This document shows, piece by piece, positions 17,846-26,890 of a DNA stretch of 64,000 nt. The notes under the pieces were generated by a model. That model ran no database searches. It had not been told where the DNA came from and saw only the letters and a list, made by a program, of their open reading frames with translations. The DNA lies in the NCBI RefSeq assembly GCF_031127905.1, contig NZ_JARXIC010000007.1, forward strand, positions 1 through 64,000. Reading direction: 5' to 3'. The first letter of the stretch is position 1, and each line of letters opens with the position of its first letter. The DNA comes from Thalassobacterium sedimentorum. GTDB taxonomy: Bacteria > Verrucomicrobiota > Verrucomicrobiia > Opitutales > Coraliomargaritaceae. The position numbers and the translations under genes are program-made.

Positions 17846-20641
17846 CTAGGATTCGACCTGCAAGCCAACTGGTAGAGATTCCCCGAAGAGCTGCTGGATG
17901 TCTTTAGCATCGATCGGCGTGAAGGTTCGCAGGGGCTCTGTCTGCTGCGTGCTGGCTCCAGATGATGTGGCCTTCGCGATGATGCGCTCACGCAAGTCCT
18001 CCGCCACATCGTGGTCTCGGTTATTCACGATACGAGCAGCTTGCACGAAGAGTTGCGGCAGATTGCGCAAGTTGTCGCGGCTCCAATCCAGCGCTTCCAG
18101 CTGCTCGAATGCGAGCCACACTTCACTAGCAGGCAGGATCGCGTGTTCGCCACCGTAAAGCGGCACGCGATTGAGCACACGCCCGAGCGCCCAGATGGAA
18201 TGATCGCAAAAAGTCTCACTGCGGCGGACTATACTGGCGGTAAAATGATGCGCGAGCTGCGTGCGCTTCTCAGCCGACAGGTGCTCGAATGCGCCGAGCA
18301 TGCGCGCAGGCTCATAGGATTGCTTGCTGTCTTGCAGCGTCTTATCCACCCAAGCATCGTAGAGTGCCTCTTGCTGCGCTGCATCCAGGCCCCCGGCCAC
18401 ACGTCGCCACAGCAGGAAATACTGCTCGCGGTTGGCTTTGTTATTGGCGTGGGCTAAATCGAGCTCATAGATCGTCCACAGGGTGCGAATAAAATACGGG
18501 TCGAGGGCATGCCCGTAGCCGGGACGCAGAAAAAAGCCTGCCGCGTTGAGCCAAGCGAGCTCATGCTCGGGCGATCGATCCCGTCGTGTTAAAAAACTGG
18601 CATGTGTTTGCCACAATTCACGTATGAAGGGCACGTTCCACTCGCGTCGATTCAAATGACTGATGCGCTCTAACTCCTTCAGCAGCTTGGACGCCGGTAT
18701 CCGCGGCTCAGGTCCGAAGGTGTCCGCTATCAACGCTTTTGAAGACTCCAGATCCTCGGAGCTGAGCCCCGTGTTCGGCTGCTGGGGCGCAGCGTCTCCC
18801 GCTGCGCTCTCATCGGCCTGTCGCAGATTAAATTCCAGTCGCCAAACCCGATTCTCCTCCAGGATTCGTCGCACGCTGACACAATTGACCCGCAACAAGC
18901 CGAGACTATTCAGATGCGCCTCCAGTTCGATCGCCACGTTCCCGTCCTCCGGGAGGGGCGCCCCGACTGGCAGTTGAGCCATGGTCTGCATCACTGGCAG
19001 CTTGTGGAAATCATGCTCATTTTTCCTCACCAAATCCCCGCCTTGGTCGCCCTCACGACAGGTAGAAGTGTAGGCCTGAAATTGCACCGGCATGTTCACC
19101 TTGAGCGACAAGTTCAGCGCAGTTATACGCGTCGACGTCTCCAACGGGCTGCCCTGAGCGAGGACGCAGACCAATCGTGTTTCAGCGGACTGCTTACGTT
19201 TTTTCTTTCCACGCTTCGGTGTGTAACTCACTTCAAGGTAAAAGCTATGCCCGGAGCCGCCTTCGATCGTGGCCACATGCTCACGCGATAAACTCGCACG
19301 ATACCAGGCCGCCCCACGCGCGACGGCCAGCTCCAACGAGGTGTTTTCCAAAATGACAGGACGCTGCCCCTCTTGCCAAGCAGCCAACTGATCGGCCAAA
19401 CGCACGCGCACACAAGCCGCCGCCAGTGTGCCTCCGTTAAACAATAAGGCATCCACCTTACGCCCGCGTATGAAGTCTGCTAAGTGGTGGGTAATCGCGG
19501 AATCCTGCGCATAGGGCAAGCCGATCTCCCGCAGACCACTCGCGTCATTCACAGGTTGTGCATCGGCATCACAAACAGGGAAAAAACCATCCAACACCGT
19601 GCGGGTAATGTCCCCGCGATTCAAAGTAAGCGTCTGCACCGACTCAAAAAGACTGCCGCCAGCACCCGCCAGCGCGATCGTGAAGGGCTCCTCTTCAGGG
19701 CCTTCGGTCGAGAGCACGCGCTCTTTTAAATCCCGACATTGCGCGACCAGCTGACTCCACCCCGTAGTCGAGAGTGCGGTCTGCCCCGACAATTTCGCTT
19801 CTGCCAAATGCGCCAGCGCGAGATCGATATTATCGCCACCGAGTAAAATATGCTTACTGACTGCAATACGACGCACATGGGGCAATGCCTCGCCTGCAAT
19901 CTGGGACAATTCAAACAAACTGAAGTCCGAGGTGCCACCGCCGATATCACAAACACAGACCACCTTAGGGCGTTCACTCAACTCCCCCAGTGTCTGCCCC
20001 CAGTCACGAGCATCACCATGAGTTTCCAACCAGGCATAGAAAGCTGCCTGTGGCTCCTCTAGTAAGCGTGTGCTTTGTGGATAGCGTGCCTGCTGCGCCG
20101 CATCCAAGGTCAAGCGTTGAGCCACCGTATCAAACGAAGCGGGCACCGTGATCACGATGTCCTGACGGTCAAACAACGACTGTTTATCCTCCCGCCCGAT
20201 GGTTTGATCCCAGGCAAGACGCAAATAATCCAAATAGGCCGCCGAAGCCTCGACAGGCGAACACTTGTCATACTCTGCGATCACTTCGCTCTTCCAAGGC
20301 AAGAGCTTGCGCTCACGATCAATGCCCGCATAGCACAACCACGATTTGGCGGAACTAATACTTCGAGCCGCATCCGAACCTGCTAACTCACGGGCTAACA
20401 AGCCCACCACACGGCCGGAGTCCCATTCACCGACCGCATCGCCAGCCAACGCCGACTGCTCCGCCTCACTCAAATAATAGCCAAACGAAGGCAGCGAGCT
20501 CGACTCGCGAACCGTATTTAAAGATGCATACTGCGGGATCTGAAAAACCTGCGTGCCTGCGGTCGGGTCTTTGGAGTCGATGTAAGACAGCGCACAATTA
20601 CTTGTGCCTAGGTCGATACCGATAAAATAACGAGCAGCCAT
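17846..20641 (-). CDS. Hsp70-family protein with C-terminal DUF3731 region
   Basis: A 931-residue DnaK-like protein. The actin-type ATPase domain begins with phosphate-1 motif GIDLGTSNCALSY and holds phosphate-2 motif CDIGGGTSDFSLF near residue 225. Instead of a normal substrate-binding domain and lid it has a beta-rich middle part (about 460-600) and, from about 637 on, a helical segment (SKLLKELERISHLNRREW and following) that matches what I know as DUF3731. Clients and function are unknown. The start ATG lies 9 bp after the stop of the other Hsp70 gene, so they are made together. The convergent AsmA-like gene ends 78 bp away, with no clear terminator between. Confidence 0.9.
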   Translation of the reverse strand: MAARYFIGIDLGTSNCALSYIDSKDPTAGTQVFQIPQYASLNTVRESSSLPSFGYYLSEAEQSALAGDAVGEWDSGRVVGLLARELAGSDAARSISSAKSWLCYAGIDRERKLLPWKSEVIAEYDKCSPVEASAAYLDYLRLAWDQTIGREDKQSLFDRQDIVITVPASFDTVAQRLTLDAAQQARYPQSTRLLEEPQAAFYAWLETHGDARDWGQTLGELSERPKVVCVCDIGGGTSDFSLFELSQIAGEALPHVRRIAVSKHILLGGDNIDLALAHLAEAKLSGQTALSTTGWSQLVAQCRDLKERVLSTEGPEEEPFTIALAGAGGSLFESVQTLTLNRGDITRTVLDGFFPVCDADAQPVNDASGLREIGLPYAQDSAITHHLADFIRGRKVDALLFNGGTLAAACVRVRLADQLAAWQEGQRPVILENTSLELAVARGAAWYRASLSREHVATIEGGSGHSFYLEVSYTPKRGKKKRKQSAETRLVCVLAQGSPLETSTRITALNLSLKVNMPVQFQAYTSTCREGDQGGDLVRKNEHDFHKLPVMQTMAQLPVGAPLPEDGNVAIELEAHLNSLGLLRVNCVSVRRILEENRVWRLEFNLRQADESAAGDAAPQQPNTGLSSEDLESSKALIADTFGPEPRIPASKLLKELERISHLNRREWNVPFIRELWQTHASFLTRRDRSPEHELAWLNAAGFFLRPGYGHALDPYFIRTLWTIYELDLAHANNKANREQYFLLWRRVAGGLDAAQQEALYDAWVDKTLQDSKQSYEPARMLGAFEHLSAEKRTQLAHHFTASIVRRSETFCDHSIWALGRVLNRVPLYGGEHAILPASEVWLAFEQLEALDWSRDNLRNLPQLFVQAARIVNNRDHDVAEDLRERIIAKATSSGASTQQTEPLRTFTPIDAKDIQQLFGESLPVGLQVES

Positions 20642-20650
20642 AAAACCGAA

Positions 20651-22495
20651 TTAATCCGTGCGCACAGCAAATTCCAACTTCCAGCGGTGGTCGGAGCGGG
20701 TGTGCTGCATCCATAAATCCAAGGTGCCCATTTCGGTCACCCGCGCGTGCAGCTTGACCGGCACCACTTCTCCTGTCGCATGCCCTTCCAGCGGCGTGAG
20801 TTCCATTTTCAGTTCCAGGGTTTCTTCCAGTTCCTTCTCCGCATCGGGCAAAATAGTGCCGACGACATCGCCCGAACGGATGGCAGAGCTAAAGAAGCGG
20901 AACGTCACAGATTCCCCGGTCACCAAGCCGAACTCTTTCGAATCTAAAATTTGCTCACTGCCCTCTTCCATGCCCTGAGGCACCACACACAATGCTTTGA
21001 GTGGTGGTTTAAAACCGGGAATAGCCAGCCCCGCAGTTTCCAAGCCGATATAATAACTGCGCGAGGCGCCAGCCTTCACCCGCACACCACTGCCACTGAG
21101 CTGGTTCAGGCCGTAATACGCAGCACCATGCGCCACTGCCTTGTCATAACGCGCTCCAGCCAACTCACGCACGGGCGCATCCGCACCACTCCACTGATTG
21201 AGCAATGTCAAGACACGCTCGCGAGCGGGGGCCGCATTGAAGAAGCCACCATTAAACAAGACCGCGGTCGGCTTTAAGAAACTGCCAGCAAGCACCTCGG
21301 CGCTAAATTGACCAGCCAAGCTAGCATTGGCCTGCACGTTCTGTAAACTACGAGTCAGGAAGCGTGCCAGGTGTTTACTCAGCACGGGATCACTTTCATA
21401 GGACAAGCCAAACTCCTGTAAGCCCGCAGAGGCACGCGCCGCCGGCATCTCACTGGCATCAATCAAGGGCAAAAAACCATCTAACGCGATTTGATTCAGT
21501 GTGTCGCGGCTCAAACTGGTGGCCACACTGCCCGCAAACAGAGACGAGCCGCGCGAAGGCACGGATAACGAGACTTCCGTCAAATCCAAATTCTCAAACA
21601 AGCTTTCTTTCGCACTGCGACAGGCGTGCACCAATGCGAGAAACTGCCAATCATCGATCGTCTTCCCCTCCCCCTCCATTTGATAGCGCAGCACATGCGC
21701 CAGCGCGAGATCGAGATTATCGCCTCCCAGTAATAAGTGCTCCCCCACGCTGATACGCTCTAACTCGAGATTTCCTTCGACCTCAGAGACACAGATCAAA
21801 CTAAAATCTGAAGTGCCCCCACCGACATCACAGACCAAAATAATATCTCCGGGCGCCACTTGCTTGCGCCAATCCGAGCCCGCCTGTGCCAGCCAAGCGT
21901 AAAACGCGGCCTGAGGCTCTTCCATTAAAGTGACCGCTCCCAGGCCAGCCGCTTCCGCCGCTTCATAAGTCAGCGAACGCGCCACCTCATCAAACGAAGC
22001 CGGCACAGTGAGCACCACATTGGTATTCTCCAGATCCCAGTCGCTCTGTGCCGCTTCCGCCGCGGCCTTAAAACCATACACCAGAGATTCCAAATACAAG
22101 CGCGAAGCCTCAATCGGAGACAGCTTCGCCTCCACACTACTGGATTGCCACGGCAGGATGGGCTCATGGTGATCGACTTGAGTGCTGCACAGCCAAGACT
22201 TCGCCGAACTCACCAAACGGTCAGGCACCTGAGCCCCGTGCTGACGCGCAAAGGCCCCCACCACACGCGCATGAGACGACTCTTTGCCCGGCAAATTAAA
22301 TGCGCCCTCAGGAAACTCATCCGGCGCGGCAATATATATATTCGAGGCCAGGCCCGGGCGTGCTTCCACCGTATGTGGAGCCACCACTTGTAAAATGGAC
22401 AGATCCTGCAATGCCTGATCCTCCAGCCGCGCTACCGTCATGGCCGAGTTACTCGTCCCTAAATCAATTCCCAGACTATATTGCTTAGACATCAT
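20651..22495 (-). CDS. Hsp70-family protein
   Basis: A 614-residue DnaK-like ATPase. Phosphate-1 motif LGIDLGTSNSAM is at the N-terminus and phosphate-2 motif VCDVGGGTSDFSLI near residue 230. The C-terminal part (about 470-614) is a short beta-rich substrate-domain-like region ending LEFAVRTD, without the helical lid or an EEVD-type tail. Two ATG codons lie side by side at 22495 and 22492; GAAGG a few bases upstream is one of the better Shine-Dalgarno sites in the window. It stands between a DUF2760 gene (53 bp upstream) and the DUF3731-type Hsp70 (9 bp downstream). This trio recurs in many bacteria, but no J-protein or nucleotide exchange factor gene is here. Confidence 0.9.
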   Translation of the reverse strand: MMSKQYSLGIDLGTSNSAMTVARLEDQALQDLSILQVVAPHTVEARPGLASNIYIAAPDEFPEGAFNLPGKESSHARVVGAFARQHGAQVPDRLVSSAKSWLCSTQVDHHEPILPWQSSSVEAKLSPIEASRLYLESLVYGFKAAAEAAQSDWDLENTNVVLTVPASFDEVARSLTYEAAEAAGLGAVTLMEEPQAAFYAWLAQAGSDWRKQVAPGDIILVCDVGGGTSDFSLICVSEVEGNLELERISVGEHLLLGGDNLDLALAHVLRYQMEGEGKTIDDWQFLALVHACRSAKESLFENLDLTEVSLSVPSRGSSLFAGSVATSLSRDTLNQIALDGFLPLIDASEMPAARASAGLQEFGLSYESDPVLSKHLARFLTRSLQNVQANASLAGQFSAEVLAGSFLKPTAVLFNGGFFNAAPARERVLTLLNQWSGADAPVRELAGARYDKAVAHGAAYYGLNQLSGSGVRVKAGASRSYYIGLETAGLAIPGFKPPLKALCVVPQGMEEGSEQILDSKEFGLVTGESVTFRFFSSAIRSGDVVGTILPDAEKELEETLELKMELTPLEGHATGEVVPVKLHARVTEMGTLDLWMQHTRSDHRWKLEFAVRTD

Positions 22496-22548
22496 AAACC
22501 TTCATTTCATTGTGAGCAGAATGCGACGCATCCGCTAGACACCATCGG

Positions 22549-23196
22549 CTAGCCGACCTCAACTTCGGCAGCCACTAAAAGATGCGTGCCACTGGCGCGA
22601 GCCCGTTCACCGAGAACCTTAGGTAAGTGAACAGAGGTCGTCTTCCAGCCTTTGTGCTTGAGCACTCCCTGATAAGGCGGCTCCCCCTCGACCTTGCCAG
22701 TCAGACGATATTCGTTACGATCGAAAGTAGGCTCCAAAGTAATGGGCTGATTCTCCGCAGTCGTCGCGACCGGCTCGATGTTGAAATTATGCTTCATCAC
22801 TGTTTGACAACCTTGATGCACAAAACGAGCCGCCGCCGCAATTTGCGCGTCTGGATAGCTCTTGATATCATCCATCACAAAATCGAGAAAACGTCCTTTT
22901 TCCTGTAAAAGCCCCAGCAATTGCGCGACCTGAACCTCGGCATTCTGCTCGGGGATTTTTTGCAAGTCTGGCCGCGGTGTTTCCGGTGCCACCGGCGCAG
23001 GTGCAGCTTCAGGCACAGTCACTGGCTCCGCAACCGCTGTTTGCTGAAGCGTCAAAGCAAGCACACAGCCCAGCAGCGCCACCGCAATCGCCAGATAAAG
23101 CAACCCCTGAGCGTTCTCCGCAAACGCAGGCAATGACGCGAGAACCGCGATCACTAAGAATAAGAAATTACTAACAATTAAAAGTGTCTTTTTCAT
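22549..23196 (-). CDS. DUF2760 membrane protein
   Basis: A 215-residue protein. Two hydrophobic segments at the N-terminus (about 4-25 and 31-50) are followed by a Pro/Ala-rich linker (VTVPEAAPAPVAPETP). The domain from about residue 85 on has VAQLLGLLQEKGRFLDFVMD, AARFVHQGC and KHKGWKTTSVHLP, which are DUF2760 features. The domain probably faces the cytoplasm, where it could recruit the two Hsp70 proteins encoded just downstream to the membrane; this is inference from the gene order. It begins at the ATG at 23194-23196 with no good Shine-Dalgarno. The renalase-like gene ends 104 bp upstream, so the trio probably has its own promoter. Confidence 0.85.
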   Translation of the reverse strand: MKKTLLIVSNFLFLVIAVLASLPAFAENAQGLLYLAIAVALLGCVLALTLQQTAVAEPVTVPEAAPAPVAPETPRPDLQKIPEQNAEVQVAQLLGLLQEKGRFLDFVMDDIKSYPDAQIAAAARFVHQGCQTVMKHNFNIEPVATTAENQPITLEPTFDRNEYRLTGKVEGEPPYQGVLKHKGWKTTSVHLPKVLGERARASGTHLLVAAEVEVG

Positions 23197-23300
23197 AAGC
23201 TAAGAAATGCAGTCAGCTAGATGCGCCATTATTCGCACCGACGCAAGCGAGTTTCCCCTTATTCCGTCCAAGACTCCCTTTCCAGCAAGAGTCTACTGCT

Positions 23301-24275
23301 CTACGCAAATTTATTCAAAATAGCATGCGCCGCCTCGATACCCGATAGCGCGGCCCCTTCCACACGCGCGCCTCCGAAGGCGTCGCCAGCGAGCGTCAAC
23401 TGTAAGCCAGCATTCTGGAAGTATGGCTCACTCCATGGGTTAAGCGGCTGGGTAAAACCCCAACGGTGGCAGCGAAAATCCACGACCGTAGCGTGCAGAT
23501 AGGGCGCAGCAGCCTTTAACATCAAGGCACCACGCACTTCGTCCTCGGCATCCCAGTATGCCTCTGCAAAATCGGCGTCGGCATGGATAGTCACAGCGGC
23601 GACCTCTGGTGAAATGCCCTTCAGCTGATTATCCGCTATCCAACAAAGCGGTGCATCCTCGATCTTGACAGCCCCCGCACCTTCCATGCCGCTGGGGCCA
23701 TCAAGTATCGCCAGTGTGGCCAAGCCACGCTGATAACGCACCTCTCGCAGCGGCTCTGTTGCAGCACCGGCAAAATCCACGCCAGCAGTGTCTAACAGCG
23801 CCAGGGCCTGCGGCAGCGGCGCGGTAATCACGAGCTGCGTCGCCACATAGGTGCTTCCTTGACTGCTGCGAACAATCCATCGATCGAGATCGCGCACCAA
23901 TTCGATCACTTGCTGCGAGGTATGCACATCCAGGTCCCGAGCCAAATACTTCGGCACATCCGTCATCCCATTTACCCCACAATACCGTGGGTGGCCATCG
24001 GAACTGGCCTGCTGAGGCACCTGCCGATACCACTCGCGAATCACCCCCGCACTGAGCCATTGATCGACATAGGCTTGCAGCCGCGCATCACGCACGGTGA
24101 AAAACTGCGCCCCATGATCCAGCCGCGCGCCTGCCATGCGACGCGTCGCCATACGCCCACCAAGACCGCGGCCTTTGTCCAGCACACACACGGTCTTACC
24201 TGCCTTTCGTAATTCGGTCGCGCACAGCAGGCCGGAAATTCCAGCTCCGATAATTAAAACGTCTGTAGTTTGCAT
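23301..24275 (-). CDS. FAD-dependent amine-oxidase/renalase-like oxidoreductase
   Basis: A 324-residue flavoprotein. It opens with the dinucleotide-binding motif IIGAGISGLLCATEL, then the FAD-contacting Asp-Lys-Gly-Arg-Gly-Leu-Gly-Gly-Arg segment (DKGRGLGGRMATRR) and DHGAQFFTVRD, all typical of bacterial renalase-like proteins. The C-terminal GDAFGGARVEGAALSG closes the FAD site. Such enzymes oxidise reduced nicotinamide by-products or amines; the substrate here is not known. It is the last of three genes on the minus strand (photolyase, epimerase, this), with 37 bp to the epimerase. Such genes often travel with photolyase in light- or singlet-oxygen-response clusters. Confidence 0.87.
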   Translation of the reverse strand: MQTTDVLIIGAGISGLLCATELRKAGKTVCVLDKGRGLGGRMATRRMAGARLDHGAQFFTVRDARLQAYVDQWLSAGVIREWYRQVPQQASSDGHPRYCGVNGMTDVPKYLARDLDVHTSQQVIELVRDLDRWIVRSSQGSTYVATQLVITAPLPQALALLDTAGVDFAGAATEPLREVRYQRGLATLAILDGPSGMEGAGAVKIEDAPLCWIADNQLKGISPEVAAVTIHADADFAEAYWDAEDEVRGALMLKAAAPYLHATVVDFRCHRWGFTQPLNPWSEPYFQNAGLQLTLAGDAFGGARVEGAALSGIEAAHAILNKFA

Positions 24276-24312
24276 GTGAGAAAATGGGACTAGATAAATG
24301 TGAGAAAATGGC

Positions 24313-25203
24313 TTAATGAATCACCGCTAAAAGTGCTGACTCGAGCTCTGGATGTTGCCACTCAAAACCGAGTTCGGTGAGACGCTGCGGCCGCACAGCT
24401 AAATTACTGAGCACGGTTTCTTCGCCCATTTCACCGAAAATCATTTTAACGATAGCTGCAGGCATGGGAAAAACCGTCGGCCGCCCTAAAACCTTACCGA
24501 GCGTTGCTGTAAATTCCGCATTCGACACTGGCATGGGAGCGACCGCATTGATCGCGCCGCAAAGCGATTCATTTTCCACCGCAAAGATGTAAGCCTGGAC
24601 TAAATCCGGCAAACTGATCCAGCTCATCTGTTGCTGACCGTTGCCGATGCGCCCACCTAGCCCCAACCTAAAAGGCGTCAGCATTTTAGCCAGTGCCCCA
24701 CCCTGCCCACTCAACACGATGCCAGTGCGCATGAAGGCGGTGCGCACATCCGCCTCGATGAGTGGCTGTGCCACGCCCTCCCACTGACGTGTCACATCAG
24801 CAAGAAAGCCCGCTCCCATAGAACTAGACTCATCAACGATTACTTCACGCTCGATACCGTAATAACTAATACCAGAAGCAGAAATAAACGCCGGGTGTTT
24901 GCTTTGCTGTAAAATCGCCTCAATCAATAAGGCGGCGCTCTGAGTGCGACTTCGTATTATACGTTGCTTCGCCGCAGTCGTCCAGCGTTGCACCACGCTC
25001 TCCCCCGCAAGATGAATCACCACATCGACACCATCCATCGCATCCCGGTCTAATCGTCCTTTGGCGAGATTCCACTGCACATCACCAGCCGGACTACGGG
25101 AAAGTGTGCGTACTGTGTGACCACGCAGCTTAAGCGCCGCACAAAGAGGTTTCCCAATCAAGCCGGTAGCACCGCTCACCAATATATTTTGAACTGTAGT
25201 CAT
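24313..25203 (-). CDS. TIGR01777-family NAD(P)-binding epimerase (SDR39U1/YfcH-like)
   Basis: A 296-residue extended-SDR-like protein. The Rossmann motif is SGATGLIGKPL (GxxGxxG) at residues 10-20. Next comes a short VHLAGESV loop (H-L-A-G-E-S), typical of the TIGR01777 group, and an ASGISYYG active-site segment with the Tyr of the YxxxK-like region. A C-terminal domain (DUF1731 type) has RLTELGFEWQHPELESAL. The reaction is unknown for the family. It lies between photolyase (32 bp upstream) and the FAD oxidoreductase (37 bp downstream), so all three are probably expressed together. Confidence 0.88.
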   Translation of the reverse strand: MTTVQNILVSGATGLIGKPLCAALKLRGHTVRTLSRSPAGDVQWNLAKGRLDRDAMDGVDVVIHLAGESVVQRWTTAAKQRIIRSRTQSAALLIEAILQQSKHPAFISASGISYYGIEREVIVDESSSMGAGFLADVTRQWEGVAQPLIEADVRTAFMRTGIVLSGQGGALAKMLTPFRLGLGGRIGNGQQQMSWISLPDLVQAYIFAVENESLCGAINAVAPMPVSNAEFTATLGKVLGRPTVFPMPAAIVKMIFGEMGEETVLSNLAVRPQRLTELGFEWQHPELESALLAVIH

Positions 25204-25235
25204 AACTAGATGTATCTAGTGGATAGCGTGGAAGG

Positions 25236-26669
25236 TTAGGATTTAAATCGTTTCAATGCCGCCAGTGCACGTTCGCGTCCGATCCGATGCTCCACAATGG
25301 GCCTAGGATAATCTCGACCGAGCAGCACATCCGCAGATGTCAATACAGACTCGGGCGCATCCCAGGGCTTGTGAATGTATTTAGCAGGAAGTCGTCGTAA
25401 TTCAGGCAGGTAGCGTTTTACATACTCCCCCTCAGGATCAAACTTTTGCCCCTGCAAAATGGGATTAAAAATGCGAAAATAAGGAGCCGCATCGGCACCA
25501 CAGCCCCCACTCCATTGCCATCCCAAAGTATTACTGGCGAGATCGGCATCCACTAAGGTCTCCCAGAACCATCGTGCTCCATCGCGCCAATCATGTAATA
25601 AATGTTTCACTAAGAAAGAAGATACAATCATCCGCACACGATTATGCATCCACCCCACTTGCCACAACTGTCGCATCCCCGCATCAACGATAGGATATCC
25701 AGTATGTCCAGTCTGCCATGCCCGCAGAACTGTAGAATTTCGCACCCAAGGAAAATCCTCATATTCGGCACGAAGGGGATGACTGGCGGTATGTGGAAAA
25801 TGGTACAGGACATGATAGGCAAACTCACGCCAATAAATTTCTTTCAAAAATGTAGCGGGACCTGGCTGGCTAAGATCGCAGGTGGCCTTCAAACGAGATA
25901 CAATTTGTCGTGGCCCAATCTGTCCCCAGTATAGATAGGGTGACAACTGTGAGGTACCACAAACATCAGGCCGATCCCGGGCGCTCGCGTAATCCTGAAT
26001 CCCACCCGCGAGAAAACCTTCGAGGCACTGAATTGCATCCGCCTCACTGACGGACCACTGCTCATAAAAACCTCGATCCCAAGCATGCTGTGGTAGCAGA
26101 TTAAACTGCTCCAATGCCAAAGAATCAGGAAATTCTTCTGGAAAACGTAAGGCCTCGAGATCCGGCTCTGCCACGGCATCCAAGGGCCAATCTTTTACTT
26201 TTTTCCAATAGGGTGTATAGACTTGATAGGGCTTCCCAGTGCCAGTTGCTACGGCATGCGGCTCGATCAATAAGCGACTATTATAACTATCGACTTCAAT
26301 TCCCTCACTACGCAGCTCACGCTTAATCTCAATATCGAATTCGCGCTGCGGCGATTCGTAACGGCGATTCCAAACAACACGGGTCGCACCTGTACTAGCG
26401 ATCAGAGTTCGCAGCTCTTCCAACGAATTCCCCTGACGCAGAACCAACCTCGCCCCTTTTGCGGCCCATTGCTCCGCAAAACTTGCTAGCGCATGATGCA
26501 ACCACCAACGCGAAGCCGCAGCAGGCCCCCAATCCCCCTCTTCCTGAGGCGCCCAAATAAATACGGGTACGATGGATGCCCCCGAAGTAATCTCTGCAGC
26601 TAAGGCTGCATTATCTGCAAAACGAAGGTCTTGACGAAACCAAAAAAGCGTTGTGGTCGATTGTGACAT
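25236..26669 (-). CDS. phrB: Deoxyribodipyrimidine photolyase (cryptochrome/photolyase family)
   Basis: A 477-residue flavoprotein that uses near-UV/blue light to split cyclobutane pyrimidine dimers in DNA. The N-terminal antenna domain starts FWFRQDLRFADNAAL. The C-terminal FAD domain has WREFAYHVLYHFP, then GYPIVDAGMRQLWQVGWMHN and TLGWQWSGGCGADAAPYFR, the signature of class I photolyases. Length is normal. The start ATG at 26667-26669 is followed by SQSTTTLFWF, as expected. It is first in a three-gene minus-strand unit and diverges from the GH31 gene across 221 bp. Confidence 0.95.
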   Translation of the reverse strand: MSQSTTTLFWFRQDLRFADNAALAAEITSGASIVPVFIWAPQEEGDWGPAAASRWWLHHALASFAEQWAAKGARLVLRQGNSLEELRTLIASTGATRVVWNRRYESPQREFDIEIKRELRSEGIEVDSYNSRLLIEPHAVATGTGKPYQVYTPYWKKVKDWPLDAVAEPDLEALRFPEEFPDSLALEQFNLLPQHAWDRGFYEQWSVSEADAIQCLEGFLAGGIQDYASARDRPDVCGTSQLSPYLYWGQIGPRQIVSRLKATCDLSQPGPATFLKEIYWREFAYHVLYHFPHTASHPLRAEYEDFPWVRNSTVLRAWQTGHTGYPIVDAGMRQLWQVGWMHNRVRMIVSSFLVKHLLHDWRDGARWFWETLVDADLASNTLGWQWSGGCGADAAPYFRIFNPILQGQKFDPEGEYVKRYLPELRRLPAKYIHKPWDAPESVLTSADVLLGRDYPRPIVEHRIGRERALAALKRFKS

Positions 26670-26796
26670 ACAGATTAAACTGCTCAGACGAAAATTACTT
26701 ACAATGATTCTACCTCCCCTAGCTCGACAATGGTTAATGCAGTACCATCAACTTTAATACAGGTGCTCTGATTCGATGCTAGCGATCAAACAAGCG

Positions 26797-26812
26797 GAGT
26801 TTACGTAAACTC
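26797..26812. promoter_or_regulatory. 16-bp palindromic operator (LacI-type site) upstream of GH31
   Basis: The bases GAGTTTACGTAAACTC are a perfect 16-bp palindrome. The same core, TTTACGTAAA, recurs at 35539-35548 just upstream of the LacI-type regulator and beta-mannosidase genes. An even-length palindrome with a central CG is what LacI/CcpA-type repressors bind. It overlaps the -35 region of a likely GH31 promoter (TTTACG at 26800-26805, 19 bp, TATACT at 26825-26830), so binding would repress the gene. Confidence 0.75.
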
Positions 26813-26890
26813 ATGCAACACTGTTATACTAGCAGCAAAGCGAATAGGGTCAGCTTGTATAAAAGATTCCCCTAGCCCCCCACTTTAAAC

